A DNA stretch of 64,000 nt from Actinomadura sp. NBRC 104412 (GTDB lineage Bacteria > Actinomycetota > Actinomycetes > Streptosporangiales > Streptosporangiaceae): contig NZ_BSTM01000003.1 in NCBI RefSeq assembly GCF_030269515.1, positions 162,102 through 226,101 on the forward strand. The letters are read 5' to 3'. Position 1 is the first letter of the stretch; every line of letters starts with the position of its first letter. This document shows positions 56,510 to 64,000 of the stretch, in pieces. The notes below the pieces were generated by a model. The model was not told the DNA's origin and did not search any database. It saw nothing but the letters and a program-made list of their open reading frames with translations. Both the position numbers and the translations under genes were made by a program.

Positions 56510-57949
56510 ATGAGTCTCATCACACCCGGCGAGGGCGAGGTCGTGCCCGCGGGGGAGCTGGGCAGGGTCCACTTCGTCGCGATCGGCGGCGCCGGCATGT
56601 CCGGCATCGCGCGGATCATGCTGAGGCGCGGCATCGCGGTGTCGGGCAGCGACGCCCGCGACTCCGACCTGCTGGCGCATCTGGCGGAGCTGGGCGCCAA
56701 GGTGTTCGTCGGGCATGACGCCGCGCACGTCGGCGACGCGGACACGGTGGTGGTGTCCACCGCGATCCGCGACTCCAACCCCGAGCTGGTCGCGGCCCGC
56801 GAGCGGGGGCTGCGGGTGCTGCACCGGTCCGAGGCGCTGGCCGCGCTGATGGCCGGACGCCGGGCCGTGGCGGTCGCGGGCACGCACGGCAAGACCACGA
56901 CGACCTCGATGCTGACCGTGGCGCTGCAGCACGCGGGCGCCGACCCGTCCTACTGCATCGGCGGCCAGCTCGTCACCACCGGGCTCGGCGCGGACGAGGG
57001 GACGGGCGAGGTCTTCGTGGCCGAGGCCGACGAGAGCGACGGCTCGTTCCTCATCTACACACCGCACATCGCGGTGGTGACCAACGTCGAGGCCGACCAT
57101 CTGGACAACTACGGCGGCTTCGAGCGGGTCAAGGAGAACTTCGCCCGGTTCGTGGAGCGGGTCGAGCCGGGCGGCACGCTGGTGGCCGGCGCCGACGACG
57201 AGGTGGCGATGGAGCTGGCCGCGCTCGCCCGCGACCGGGGCCTGCCCGTCCTCACCTACGGCGAGGCGGCGGGCGCCGACCTGCGGGTGTCCGGCTTCAC
57301 ACCGCGGGGGCTCGGGTCGCGCTTCGCGGTCGAGGGCGTGGGCGAGGTCACGCTGGGCGTCCCGGGACGGCACAACGCGCTCAACGCCGCCGCGGTGATC
57401 GCGGTGGCGCGGGCGCTCGGCCTCGACCTCGCCACCGTACGGGACGGGCTGGCGGAGTTCCGCGGGGCCATGCGGCGCCTGGAGCCCAAGGGCGAGGCGG
57501 CCGGGGTCGAGGTCTTCGACAGCTACGCCCATCACCCCACCGAGCTGACCGCCGACCTGTCCGCCACCCGCGACTACGTGCGCGAGAAGGCGGCGGGGGA
57601 CACGGGCCGCGAGGGCCGGATCGTCGCGGTGTTCCAGCCGCACCTCTACAGCCGCACCCGGTTCTTCGCCGCCGAGTTCGGCGCGGCGCTGGGGCTGGCG
57701 GACGTGGCCGTGGTGCTGGACGTGTACGGGGCCCGCGAGGATCCGGAGCCCGGCGTGACGGGACGCCTGGTCGCCGAGCGGATCCCCGACGGCACCACCT
57801 GGGAGTACGTCCCGGAGTGGGACGAGGTGGCCGCCGCGGTCGTCCGTCTCGCCGAGCCGGGCGACGTGGTCATCACGCTGGGCGCGGGCGATGTCACCCA
57901 GCTCGGCCCGCGCATCCTGGCCGGGCTGCGGGCGGCGTCGTCGTCCTGA
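56510..57949 (+). CDS. murC: UDP-MurNAc:L-alanine ligase MurC
   Basis: The 479-residue ligase has HFVAIGGAGMSGIARIMLRR at 22-41, ATP loop VAGTHGKTTTTSMLTVAL near 123-140, VFVAEADESDGSFLIYTPHI near 169, NVEADHLDNYGGFERVK near 193, FDSYAHHPTELTADL near 339 and FQPHLYSRTRFFAAEF near 376. It adds the first amino acid, L-Ala, to UDP-MurNAc. Order murG-murC-ftsQ is normal for actinobacteria. GAGGGGCGAG precedes the ATG. Confidence 0.96.
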   Translation: MSLITPGEGEVVPAGELGRVHFVAIGGAGMSGIARIMLRRGIAVSGSDARDSDLLAHLAELGAKVFVGHDAAHVGDADTVVVSTAIRDSNPELVAARERGLRVLHRSEALAALMAGRRAVAVAGTHGKTTTTSMLTVALQHAGADPSYCIGGQLVTTGLGADEGTGEVFVAEADESDGSFLIYTPHIAVVTNVEADHLDNYGGFERVKENFARFVERVEPGGTLVAGADDEVAMELAALARDRGLPVLTYGEAAGADLRVSGFTPRGLGSRFAVEGVGEVTLGVPGRHNALNAAAVIAVARALGLDLATVRDGLAEFRGAMRRLEPKGEAAGVEVFDSYAHHPTELTADLSATRDYVREKAAGDTGREGRIVAVFQPHLYSRTRFFAAEFGAALGLADVAVVLDVYGAREDPEPGVTGRLVAERIPDGTTWEYVPEWDEVAAAVVRLAEPGDVVITLGAGDVTQLGPRILAGLRAASSS

Positions 57950-58061
57950 GACGGCGGTGGCCCGGCCGCGACCGCGGTCCGGACATTCGGGTCTGATCGG
58001 ATTCGGGGGAAGCGGGCGTGGGCTCCCCGGATCCGGCGCCGGGAGCTGCCAAGCTTGCGTC

Positions 58062-58802
58062 ATGGCCGAGGCCGGTGTCCGGGAGCGCACGACGGACCGG
58101 GCCGGGGCCGCCCATGGCCGGCGCCCCGCCCGCTGGAAGGCCGTGTTCGCCGTCCTGCTGGTGCTGGGCCTGCTCGGCACCCTCGCGTGGGTGCTGCTCG
58201 GGTCCCGGCTGCTGGTGGTGCGGACCGTGGAGGTGACCGGCACGAAGCTGGCGCCGCGCGACCGGGTCGTGGCGACCGCGGGGATCCGGCTCGGCCTGCC
58301 GATGGCCCGGCTGAGCACCGGCTCCGCCCGGTCCCGGCTGGAACGGATGCGCGAGGTGGAGTCGGCGCGGGTGGAGCGGCGCTGGCCCGCCACCGTCCGG
58401 ATCGTGATCCGCGAACGCGTCCCGATCGTCGGTGTCGAGCGCGGCGGCCGTTTCTACCAGCTCGACCGGCACGGCGTCGCGGTCGCCGACGGCCCGTCCC
58501 GCCCGAAGGGGCTGCCGACGCTGTCGGTGGCGGCGCCGGGGCCGACGGACGCCTCGACGCTGGCGGCGCTGCGCGTCCTGCACACGCTGCCGGAGCGGCT
58601 GAGGCGCCAGGTGGACATCGTGGAGGCGCCCTCGGCCGAGTCGGTGACGTTGCGCATGAGCGGCGGGCGCACGGTGGTGTGGGGGTCGGACGAGCGCGCG
58701 GAGGAGAAGGTCCGGCTGGTGGACGCCCTGCGGAAGACGGCGGCGGGCCGTGCCGCCCGTACCATCGACGTCAGCGCGCCCGAGGTCGTCACGGCACAGT
58801 GA
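58062..58802 (+). CDS. ftsQ: Cell division protein FtsQ/DivIB
   Basis: The 246-residue bitopic protein has a short basic cytoplasmic tail, a transmembrane helix near 29-49 (KAVFAVLLVLGLLGTLAWVL), and then a POTRA domain that starts RTVEVTGTKLAPRDRVVATA near 56-75. VERRWPATVRIVIRERVPIV near 107-126 is the conserved FtsQ core. It scaffolds the divisome with FtsL and FtsB. ATG at 58062 lies 112 bases after murC; no strong ribosome-binding site is seen. Confidence 0.9.
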   Translation: MAEAGVRERTTDRAGAAHGRRPARWKAVFAVLLVLGLLGTLAWVLLGSRLLVVRTVEVTGTKLAPRDRVVATAGIRLGLPMARLSTGSARSRLERMREVESARVERRWPATVRIVIRERVPIVGVERGGRFYQLDRHGVAVADGPSRPKGLPTLSVAAPGPTDASTLAALRVLHTLPERLRRQVDIVEAPSAESVTLRMSGGRTVVWGSDERAEEKVRLVDALRKTAAGRAARTIDVSAPEVVTAQ

Positions 58803-58804
58803 CC

Positions 58805-58852
58805 TACGACAGCGGGACCGTACGACAGCGGGACCGTACGGCACGGGACCGG
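58805..58852 (+). repeat. 16-bp tandem repeat after ftsQ
   Basis: TACGACAGCGGGACCG is repeated at 58805-58820 and 58821-58836, with a degenerate third copy at 58837-58852. It begins two bases after the ftsQ stop. Its role is unknown; it may have arisen by slippage. Confidence 0.8.
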
Positions 58853-59021
58853 GGATCCGGTGGCACGGGTCATCGGTGATCGAACCGATGCATTCGGGAC
58901 GTGTGCGGCACATGTGGACGGGTAATGCACTGAGACTCCGTCCCCGTGGTGTGTCGCGACGATTCCCGGCGCGCGATGGGGCACGCTGGAACGGATCCGA
59001 AGTGTCGGAGGTGAAACGTCG

Positions 59022-59144
59022 ATGGTCTTCGCCAACCAGGGCATCTGGTGCCCTGTGCGACACGCCGGGTCCGAAGGCGGGAGGTTAGTTGACCCTGGAG
59101 GTAAGCCCGCCCTACTGTCCGTATCAGTCCTCAGGTTGACATAA
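59022..59144 (+). CDS. 40-codon small ORF with ideal Shine-Dalgarno, upstream of ftsZ
   Basis: ATG at 59022 follows GGAGGTGA (59007-59014) at seven bases, the best ribosome-binding site in the window. The ORF encodes 40 residues, with the N-terminus [20 protein letters not shown], and stops at TAA within TTGACATAA of the ftsZ promoter region. It has no recognised domain. It may be a small protein or a leader peptide whose translation affects transcription from the overlapping ftsZ promoter. Conservation in relatives would decide. Confidence 0.4.
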   Translation: MVFANQGIWCPVRHAGSEGGRLVDPGGKPALLSVSVLRLT

Positions 59145-59164
59145 CTGTAAGCCTCAAGTTGAGG
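59129..59164 (+). promoter_or_regulatory. ftsZ promoter region with CCTCAAGTTGAGG palindrome
   Basis: TTGACA at 59136-59141 is the best -35 hexamer here. CCTCAGGTTGA (59129-59139) and CCTCAAGTTGA (59152-59162) are direct repeats 23 bp apart, and CCTCAAGTTGAGG (59152-59164) is a perfect 13-bp palindrome. The exact -10 is unclear: ATAACT overlaps the -35, and the position 17 bp downstream lies in the palindrome. The layout suggests a regulator binding two similar sites to control ftsZ. Confidence 0.6.
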
Positions 59165-59308
59165 GTGAGGGTTGCGGATGGCGGCGATCATCCACTCCCG
59201 TACACGGACCACGCAGCACACTCGGACACAGGTCAGGAACACCGCGACGGCGATGGCCGCAAGGCCGGGCCGGCGGGTCGGATAGAGCGAGCGGAAAGGC
59301 CCCTCGTC

Positions 59309-60808
59309 GTGGCAGCACCGCAGAACTACCTCGCGGTCATCAAGGTCGTCGGCATCGGCGGCGGCGGCGTCAACGCCGTCAACCGGATGATCGAGGAGGG
59401 ACTCAAGGGCGTCGAGTTCATCGCGATCAACACGGACGCCCAGGCGCTGCTGATGAGTGACGCCGACGTGAAGCTCGACGTGGGCCGCGAGCTCACCCGC
59501 GGCCTGGGCGCGGGCGCCAACCCGGACGTGGGCCGCAAGGCCGCCGAGGACCACCGCGAGGAGATCGAGGAGGTCCTCAAGGGCGCCGACATGGTCTTCG
59601 TCACCGCGGGCGAGGGCGGCGGCACCGGCACCGGCGGCGCGCCCGTCGTCGCCAACGTGGCACGCTCCCTCGGCGCGCTGACCATCGGCGTGGTCACCCG
59701 CCCGTTCAGCTTCGAGGGCAAGCGGCGCGCGATGCAGGCCGAGGCCGGCATCGAGACGCTGCGCGACGAGGTCGACACCCTCATCGTGATCCCCAACGAC
59801 CGGCTGCTGTCGATCTCCGACCGCCAGGTCAGCGTGCTGGACGCGTTCAAGGCCGCCGACCAGGTGCTGCTGTCCGGTGTCCAGGGCATCACCGATCTGA
59901 TCACCACCCCGGGACTGATCAACCTGGACTTCGCCGACGTCAAGTCCGTGATGTCCGGCGCCGGCTCGGCGCTGATGGGGATCGGCTCGGCGCGCGGCGA
60001 CGACCGCTCGGTGGCCGCCGCCGAGATGGCGATCTCCAGCCCGCTGCTGGAGGCCAGCATCGACGGCGCGCACGGCGTGCTGCTGTCCATCTCCGGCGGG
60101 TCCGACCTGGGCCTGTTCGAGATCAACGAGGCGGCGCAGCTCGTGTCCAACGCGGCCGCGCCGGACGCGAACATCATCTTCGGCGCGGTCATCGACGACG
60201 CGTTGGGCGACGAGGTCAGGGTGACCGTGATCGCCGCGGGCTTCGACGAGGGCCGGCCGGCCCGGCCCGCCCCGGAGCCCGAGACCAAGCGCCTTCCCCC
60301 GCCGCCGCGTCCGGTCCCGGCGCCGGCGAACCCGATCCCCAGCAAGGTCGGCCGGTCCGACTCGTTCGGCTCGCCGGGCCCGCAGTCCGCCGGGGGCCGG
60401 CCGCACCAGTCGATCGCGCAGGCCGCGGCGGCGCCGAGCCAGGCCGCCTCGCCGTCGTCCTCCTCCTCGCCCGCGCCGCCGGCGCCGGGTCCGCCGCAGC
60501 CTCCGGCCGCCCCCGAGCGCCCGAAGTCCGGCGAGGCGTCGTCCGGCGACGCGTCCGGGGACGAGAACGACGCTCCGGCCGCCCGGGACGACTCCGCCTC
60601 CTCCGGGTCCGCGCAGTCCTCCCGGCAGGACGAGGCCGCCCGGCCGCCCGCGCCGCGTGCCCCGGAGCAGTCCGCCACCCGCGTGCACGCCGGCGAGTCC
60701 GAGAGCGGCTCCGCCGTGCCGGGGCAGCGCCGCCGCCCGGTGGTGTTCGACGAGGACGACGACCTCGACGTCCCGGAGTTCCTCAAGGGCCCCGACTACC
60801 TCAAGTGA
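59309..60808 (+). CDS. ftsZ: Cell division GTPase FtsZ
   Basis: The 499-residue tubulin homologue has [20 protein letters not shown] near residue 12, the GTP-binding loop [10 protein letters not shown] at about 104-113, and [20 protein letters not shown] near 162. The T7 loop has [19 protein letters not shown] near 206. After about residue 310 comes a long Pro/Ser/Ala-rich disordered linker (about 170 residues), and then the C-terminal tail [16 protein letters not shown], the docking peptide for SepF. GTG at 59309 follows GGAAAGG at ten bases. The protein is longer than Streptomyces FtsZ because of the linker. Confidence 0.97.
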   Translation: MAAPQNYLAVIKVVGIGGGGVNAVNRMIEEGLKGVEFIAINTDAQALLMSDADVKLDVGRELTRGLGAGANPDVGRKAAEDHREEIEEVLKGADMVFVTAGEGGGTGTGGAPVVANVARSLGALTIGVVTRPFSFEGKRRAMQAEAGIETLRDEVDTLIVIPNDRLLSISDRQVSVLDAFKAADQVLLSGVQGITDLITTPGLINLDFADVKSVMSGAGSALMGIGSARGDDRSVAAAEMAISSPLLEASIDGAHGVLLSISGGSDLGLFEINEAAQLVSNAAAPDANIIFGAVIDDALGDEVRVTVIAAGFDEGRPARPAPEPETKRLPPPPRPVPAPANPIPSKVGRSDSFGSPGPQSAGGRPHQSIAQAAAAPSQAASPSSSSSPAPPAPGPPQPPAAPERPKSGEASSGDASGDENDAPAARDDSASSGSAQSSRQDEAARPPAPRAPEQSATRVHAGESESGSAVPGQRRRPVVFDEDDDLDVPEFLKGPDYLK

Positions 60809-60815
60809 CCCGCAC

Positions 60816-61589
60816 GTGACGACACACACCCCCCAGCACGACGGCACGTCCCTTGGGCTTTCGGGCTTCTCGCTGGCCGAAGGCGTCGGCGCCGCGTTCA
60901 CGTCACGAACCGGCGGGGTCAGCGCGGCACCGTTCGACTCGCTCAATCTCGGCGGGGCGGTCGGCGACGACCCCGAGGCCGTGCGGGAGAACCGCGCGCG
61001 CGTCGAGACCGCACTCGGCCTGCCGCCCGGCCGTACCGTCTGGATGCGCCAGGTGCATGGCGCGGACGTGCGCGTCGTGGACGAGGTGCCCGCCGACACC
61101 CCGGAGGTGGACGCCCTCGTGACCACCGTGCCGGGGCTGGCGCTGGCGGTGCTGGTCGCGGACTGCGCGCCGGTGCTGCTGGCCGATCCCGTCGCGAGGG
61201 TGGTCGGCGCCGCGCATTCCGGACGTCCCGGAACCGCGGCGGGCGTCGTCCCGGCGCTGGTCCGGAGGATGGTGGAACGGGGCGCCGATCCGTCCAGGAT
61301 CCGCGCCGCGATCGGCCCGGCGGTGTGCGGCGAGTGCTACGAGGTGCCCGAGGCGATGCGGGACGAGGTCGCCGCCGTGGTGCCCGCGGCCCGCGCCACC
61401 ACCCGCGGGGGCACGCCCGCGCTCGACATCAGGGCCGGGATCGCCGCCCAGCTCGCCGGTGAGGGCGTCACGGACGTCCGGACCGACCCGAGGTGCACCC
61501 TGGAGACCCCCGGCCTGTTCTCGTACCGCCGGGACGGCCGCACCGGCCGTTTCGCCGGTTATGTCTGGCTCGCGGGCGAGGCCGGATGA
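60816..61589 (+). CDS. pgeF: PgeF/YfiH laccase-domain protein
   Basis: The 257-residue protein has the Cu-oxidase-4/YfiH signature: WMRQVHGADVRVVDE near 71, LVADCAPVLLADP near 112, GAAHSGRPGTAAGVVPALVR near 130 and GPAVCGECYEVPEAM near 167, with His-Cys-His zinc ligands. Relatives cleave purine nucleosides, and E. coli PgeF edits peptidoglycan precursors. It starts GTG seven bases after ftsZ and its stop overlaps yggS, as in many actinobacteria (YlmD position). Confidence 0.93.
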   Translation: MTTHTPQHDGTSLGLSGFSLAEGVGAAFTSRTGGVSAAPFDSLNLGGAVGDDPEAVRENRARVETALGLPPGRTVWMRQVHGADVRVVDEVPADTPEVDALVTTVPGLALAVLVADCAPVLLADPVARVVGAAHSGRPGTAAGVVPALVRRMVERGADPSRIRAAIGPAVCGECYEVPEAMRDEVAAVVPAARATTRGGTPALDIRAGIAAQLAGEGVTDVRTDPRCTLETPGLFSYRRDGRTGRFAGYVWLAGEAG

Positions 61590-62359
61590 GCGACGCGCCA
61601 CCAGACGGGGCACCGGCACCGGCCGGGACGCCGGACCGGACGGCGGACGAGGGTGCGCGGCGCGCGGAGCTCGCGGCCAACCTCGCGAGCGTGCGCCGGC
61701 GGATCGACGCGGCCTGCGCGGACGCCGGCCGGGATCCCGCGGAGATCACGCTGGTCGCCGTCACCAAGACCTTTCCCGCCTCGGACGTGCGGCTGCTCGC
61801 GGGCCTCGGGGTGAGGGACGTCGGCGAGAACCGCGACCAGGAGGCCGCGCCCAAGGCGGCGGCCACCGCCGACCTCCCGCTCACCTGGCACTTCGTGGGG
61901 CGGTTGCAGACCAACAAGGTCCGGTCGGTGGCCTCCTACGCCGATGTCGTCCAGTCGGTCGACCGCCCGCGGCTGGTGCGGGCGCTGTCGTCGGCGGCCG
62001 TCCGCGCCGGCCGCACGCTGCGCTGCCTGATCCAGGTCTCGCTGGACGGGCCTGGCCCGGGGCGGCACGAGCGCGGCGGGGTGCCGCCCGAGGACGCGGT
62101 GGCGCTCGCCGGCACGGTCGCCGAGGCGGACGGCCTGGTCATGGACGGGGTGATGGCGGTCGCACCGCTGGGCGCCGACCCGCTCCCGGCCTTTCGACGG
62201 CTCGCGGAGGTCGCCGCCGAGGTGCGGGACGCGCATCCCGGCGCCCGGGTGCTATCGGCCGGAATGAGCGGTGATCTGGAGGCCGCGATCGCATGCGGTG
62301 CGACACACCTGCGGGTCGGTACGGCGTTGCTCGGCGGCAGGCGGGCAATCGTCAGGTAA
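61586..62359 (+). CDS. yggS: YggS/PLPBP-family pyridoxal phosphate homeostasis protein
   Basis: The 257-residue TIM-barrel protein binds PLP at the Lys in [19 protein letters not shown] near residue 53. [12 protein letters not shown] near 81, [20 protein letters not shown] near 98, [15 protein letters not shown] near 152 and [20 protein letters not shown] near 222 are family features. It buffers PLP and affects amino acid metabolism. In the division cluster it is the YlmE homologue. ATG overlaps the pgeF stop. Confidence 0.94.
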   Translation: MSDAPPDGAPAPAGTPDRTADEGARRAELAANLASVRRRIDAACADAGRDPAEITLVAVTKTFPASDVRLLAGLGVRDVGENRDQEAAPKAAATADLPLTWHFVGRLQTNKVRSVASYADVVQSVDRPRLVRALSSAAVRAGRTLRCLIQVSLDGPGPGRHERGGVPPEDAVALAGTVAEADGLVMDGVMAVAPLGADPLPAFRRLAEVAAEVRDAHPGARVLSAGMSGDLEAAIACGATHLRVGTALLGGRRAIVR

Positions 62360-62465
62360 TGTCCCCCCAGTGGTACCTGCCGAAACGGCGGTGCCCACTG
62401 ACGGAGCAGTCCGACGGCGGTGCCGAGGCGCCGGGTGCCGCGGCCACAGGACGACGGAGGGGCAA

Positions 62466-63008
62466 ATGGCCAGCGCGATGCGCAAGATGGCGGTCTACCT
62501 CGGCCTTGTGGAGGACGACCGCTACGACGACAAGTACGACTACGACGAGTACGACGTCTACGACGACGAGGCCGAGCCCGCGCAGGGCCGGCAGGGCCGC
62601 CTCCGTGAGGACGAATCCGGCGGTCAGCTTACCCGAGCCGACGAGGCCGCGGACCGCGAACGGGACCATCACGGTCCGTCGTCGTCCGAGCGACGCTCCG
62701 TAGCGCTCTACGAGTCCGGTACCACCGATCTCGCTCGTATCACTACGCTGCACCCAAGGACCTACAACGAGGCGAGGACCATCGGGGAGCACTTCCGTGA
62801 GGGAACACCGGTGATCATGAACCTGACCGAGATGGTCGACAGCGACGCCAAGAGGCTCGTCGACTTCGCGGCAGGTCTTGTATTCGGCCTGCACGGAAGC
62901 ATCGAGCGTGTTACGAACAAGGTGTTCCTGTTGTCACCCGTCAACGTGGAGGTGACGGCGGAGGACAAGGCCCGGATGGCGGAACGAGGGTTCTTCAACC
63001 AAAGCTGA
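62466..63008 (+). CDS. sepF: Cell division protein SepF
   Basis: The 180-residue protein has the membrane-binding N-terminus [17 protein letters not shown], an acidic Tyr/Asp-rich linker ([20 protein letters not shown] near 17-36), and the SepF core starting near 95: [40 protein letters not shown] near 119 and [20 protein letters not shown] near 143. It tethers FtsZ to the membrane in organisms without FtsA and ZipA. GGAGGGG precedes the ATG. Confidence 0.96.
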   Translation: MASAMRKMAVYLGLVEDDRYDDKYDYDEYDVYDDEAEPAQGRQGRLREDESGGQLTRADEAADRERDHHGPSSSERRSVALYESGTTDLARITTLHPRTYNEARTIGEHFREGTPVIMNLTEMVDSDAKRLVDFAAGLVFGLHGSIERVTNKVFLLSPVNVEVTAEDKARMAERGFFNQS

Positions 63009-63025
63009 CTGCGACATGTGAGAGT

Positions 63026-63316
63026 GTGTCTGTGACCATCGTTGGAAGCGTGCTGCTCGCGGCCCTCTACATCTTCCTCCTGTTCCTGATCGGGAGGCTG
63101 GTGCTGGAGGTGCTGCAGTCGTTCGCGCCGTCGTGGAGGCCCACCGGGGTGGTGCTTGTGATCGCGGAGGCCACGTACACCATCACCGATCCGCCACTCA
63201 AACTGCTGAGGCGTTTCATCCGGCCCATCCGGCTGGGTAACGTTGCGCTGGACCTCAGCTTCACTGTCCTCATCCTTGTGGTCTGGGTCATGATCATCTT
63301 CGTGCAGAGGCTCTGA
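63026..63316 (+). CDS. YggT-family membrane protein
   Basis: This 96-residue protein has two transmembrane helices (about 4-27 and 73-93) and the linking YggT motif RPTGVVLVIAEATYTITDPP near 39-58 with LLRRFIRPIRLGNVALDLSF after it. It always lies between sepF and divIVA in actinobacteria, but its role is unknown. Starts at GTG 63026 or two codons later are both possible. Confidence 0.93.
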   Translation: MSVTIVGSVLLAALYIFLLFLIGRLVLEVLQSFAPSWRPTGVVLVIAEATYTITDPPLKLLRRFIRPIRLGNVALDLSFTVLILVVWVMIIFVQRL

Positions 63317-63365
63317 TCGGATACCGTCCTTTGGGACAGACTCCAAGCGCGCCAAGGAGACGAAC

Positions 63366-64000
63366 ATGCCGCTGACACCCGCCGACGTGCGGAACAAGCA
63401 GTTCAGTACCACCAGGCTGAGGCCGGGGTACGACGAGGAGGAGGTGGACGCCTTCCTCGACGAGGTCGAGGCGGAGCTGGACCGCCTCATCCAGGAGAAC
63501 GAGGAGCTGCGGGCCAAGCTGGCCGAATGCCTGCGCGGCAAGGTTCCCGCCATGGCCGCGCCGATCGTCGAGCCCAAGCCCGACGTGGCGCAGATCCCCG
63601 AGCCGCCGCGGCCGCCCGAGCCGGTGCAGCCGCAGCCCGAGCCCGAGCCGGTGCTCGGCGGGCTCGGCATGGCGCCCGCGCCGTCCGGCGAGGACAACAT
63701 GGACACCGCGGCGCGCGTGCTGGCGCTGGCGCAGCAGACCGCCGACCAGGCGATCGCGGACGCCCGCCGGGAGGCCGACGAGACCCTGGGCCGCGCCCGC
63801 CGCGAGGCCGAGGAGATCCTCGGCAAGGCCCGCAGGCAGGCCGACCAGATCGTCAGCGAGGCCCGCTCCCGCGCCGAGGCCCTCGACCGGGACGCCCAGG
63901 AGCGGCACCGCCAGGTGATGGGCTCGCTCGTGCAGCAGCGCGAGGAGTTGGAGCGCGAGGTCGACAACCTGCGCGCGTTCGAGCGCGAGTACCGCAGCAG
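63366..64000 (+). CDS. divIVA: DivIVA/Wag31-like polar growth protein (3' end outside window)
   Basis: The ATG at 63366 follows AAGGAG and opens a frame with no stop before the right edge, so the gene is cut at 211 codons. The N-terminus MPLTPADVRNKQFSTTRLRP and DEEEVDAFLDEVEAELDRLI near 24-43 form the DivIVA lipid-binding domain and first coiled coil. A Pro/Glu-rich linker (about 60-105) follows, then a long heptad coiled coil with ARREADETLGRARREAEEIL near 132. It marks growing poles and recruits wall synthesis enzymes. Confidence 0.95.
   Translation, partial: MPLTPADVRNKQFSTTRLRPGYDEEEVDAFLDEVEAELDRLIQENEELRAKLAECLRGKVPAMAAPIVEPKPDVAQIPEPPRPPEPVQPQPEPEPVLGGLGMAPAPSGEDNMDTAARVLALAQQTADQAIADARREADETLGRARREAEEILGKARRQADQIVSEARSRAEALDRDAQERHRQVMGSLVQQREELEREVDNLRAFEREYRS

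Larger units (their letters stand above)
58853..59308 (+). other. Long ftsQ-ftsZ intergenic region
   Basis: The gap between ftsQ and ftsZ is 506 bases, much longer than other gaps in the cluster, and is relatively AT-richer between 58860 and 59230. It contains a candidate small ORF at 59022-59144, a palindromic promoter region at 59129-59164, and then about 140 bases of leader before the ftsZ GTG. GACAC pentamers at about 59058 and 59221 could be WhiA-type sites, though five-base matches are weak evidence. Confidence 0.6.

Noticed and set aside
62360..62372. TCCCCCCAG after yggS as a third copy of the dispersed repeat
   Set aside because: The match is only about nine bases, without the G6 partner runs, so it is indistinguishable from chance in this GC-rich DNA.

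Overview
This window is chromosomal DNA from a very high-GC actinomycete. Third codon positions are almost always G or C, many starts are GTG, genes are joined by ATGA or GTGA stop/start overlaps, and the division and wall cluster ends in sepF-yggT-divIVA. The gene set (F420-type luciferase-like monooxygenase, DUF3040, TgpA/DUF58/MoxR beside mraZ) fits Actinomadura or another Thermomonosporaceae/Streptosporangiales lineage. The genus is an inference. No rRNA, tRNA, CRISPR array, transposase or prophage was seen.

Region 1 (about 1-23.5 kb) is a metabolic region that reads best as oxidative pyrimidine catabolism. It holds a PucR-type regulator, a UraA-like NCS2 permease, a three-subunit molybdenum hydroxylase (FAD, 2Fe-2S and Mo subunits) with a CoxG-like helper, a nitrilase-superfamily amidase, an ATP-dependent hydantoinase pair (HyuA/HyuB), a MatB-like malonyl-CoA synthetase, a CodA-type cytosine deaminase, a carbamate kinase and a barbiturase-family ring-opening amidohydrolase. 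Together they could take cytosine or uracil through barbiturate and ureidomalonate to malonyl-CoA. Interspersed genes include a polysaccharide deacetylase, an FKBP isomerase, an aminotransferase, a membrane protein and two proteins of unknown role.

Region 2 (23.5-37.4 kb) is housekeeping. It has a single-chain alpha-beta glycyl-tRNA synthetase, aroC-aroK-aroB-aroQ, then an inserted TetR/enoyl-CoA hydratase/LLM block, then an M24 peptidase, efp, nusB, a methyltransferase, DNA polymerase IV and a DUF3040 protein.

Region 3 (37.6-64 kb) is the cell-wall and division region. A leftward tgpA-DUF58-moxR operon faces the rightward dcw cluster: mraZ, rsmH, ftsL, ftsI, murE, murF, mraY, murD, ftsW, murG, murC, ftsQ, ftsZ, pgeF, yggS, sepF, yggT, divIVA (cut by the window end). 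mraZ is preceded by four TGGRG boxes at an exact 10-bp period over a TTGACG/TAGAGT promoter, a textbook MraZ autoregulatory site.

The most unusual structures are small open reading frames at gene junctions. Two loci, before the coxG-like gene and between rsmH and ftsL, carry frame-preserving tandem G6/C6 repeats that encode related peptides (MTERSEG...GGxGGSSP). The rsmH-ftsL copy overlaps both neighbours by ATGA; the other overlaps its downstream gene and begins at a leaderless promoter. A 39-codon ORF is GTGA-coupled to ftsI, and a 40-codon ORF with an ideal Shine-Dalgarno sits between ftsQ and ftsZ, ending inside the ftsZ promoter region. The window is also rich in leaderless promoters of the form TANNNT-N6 to N8-start codon.
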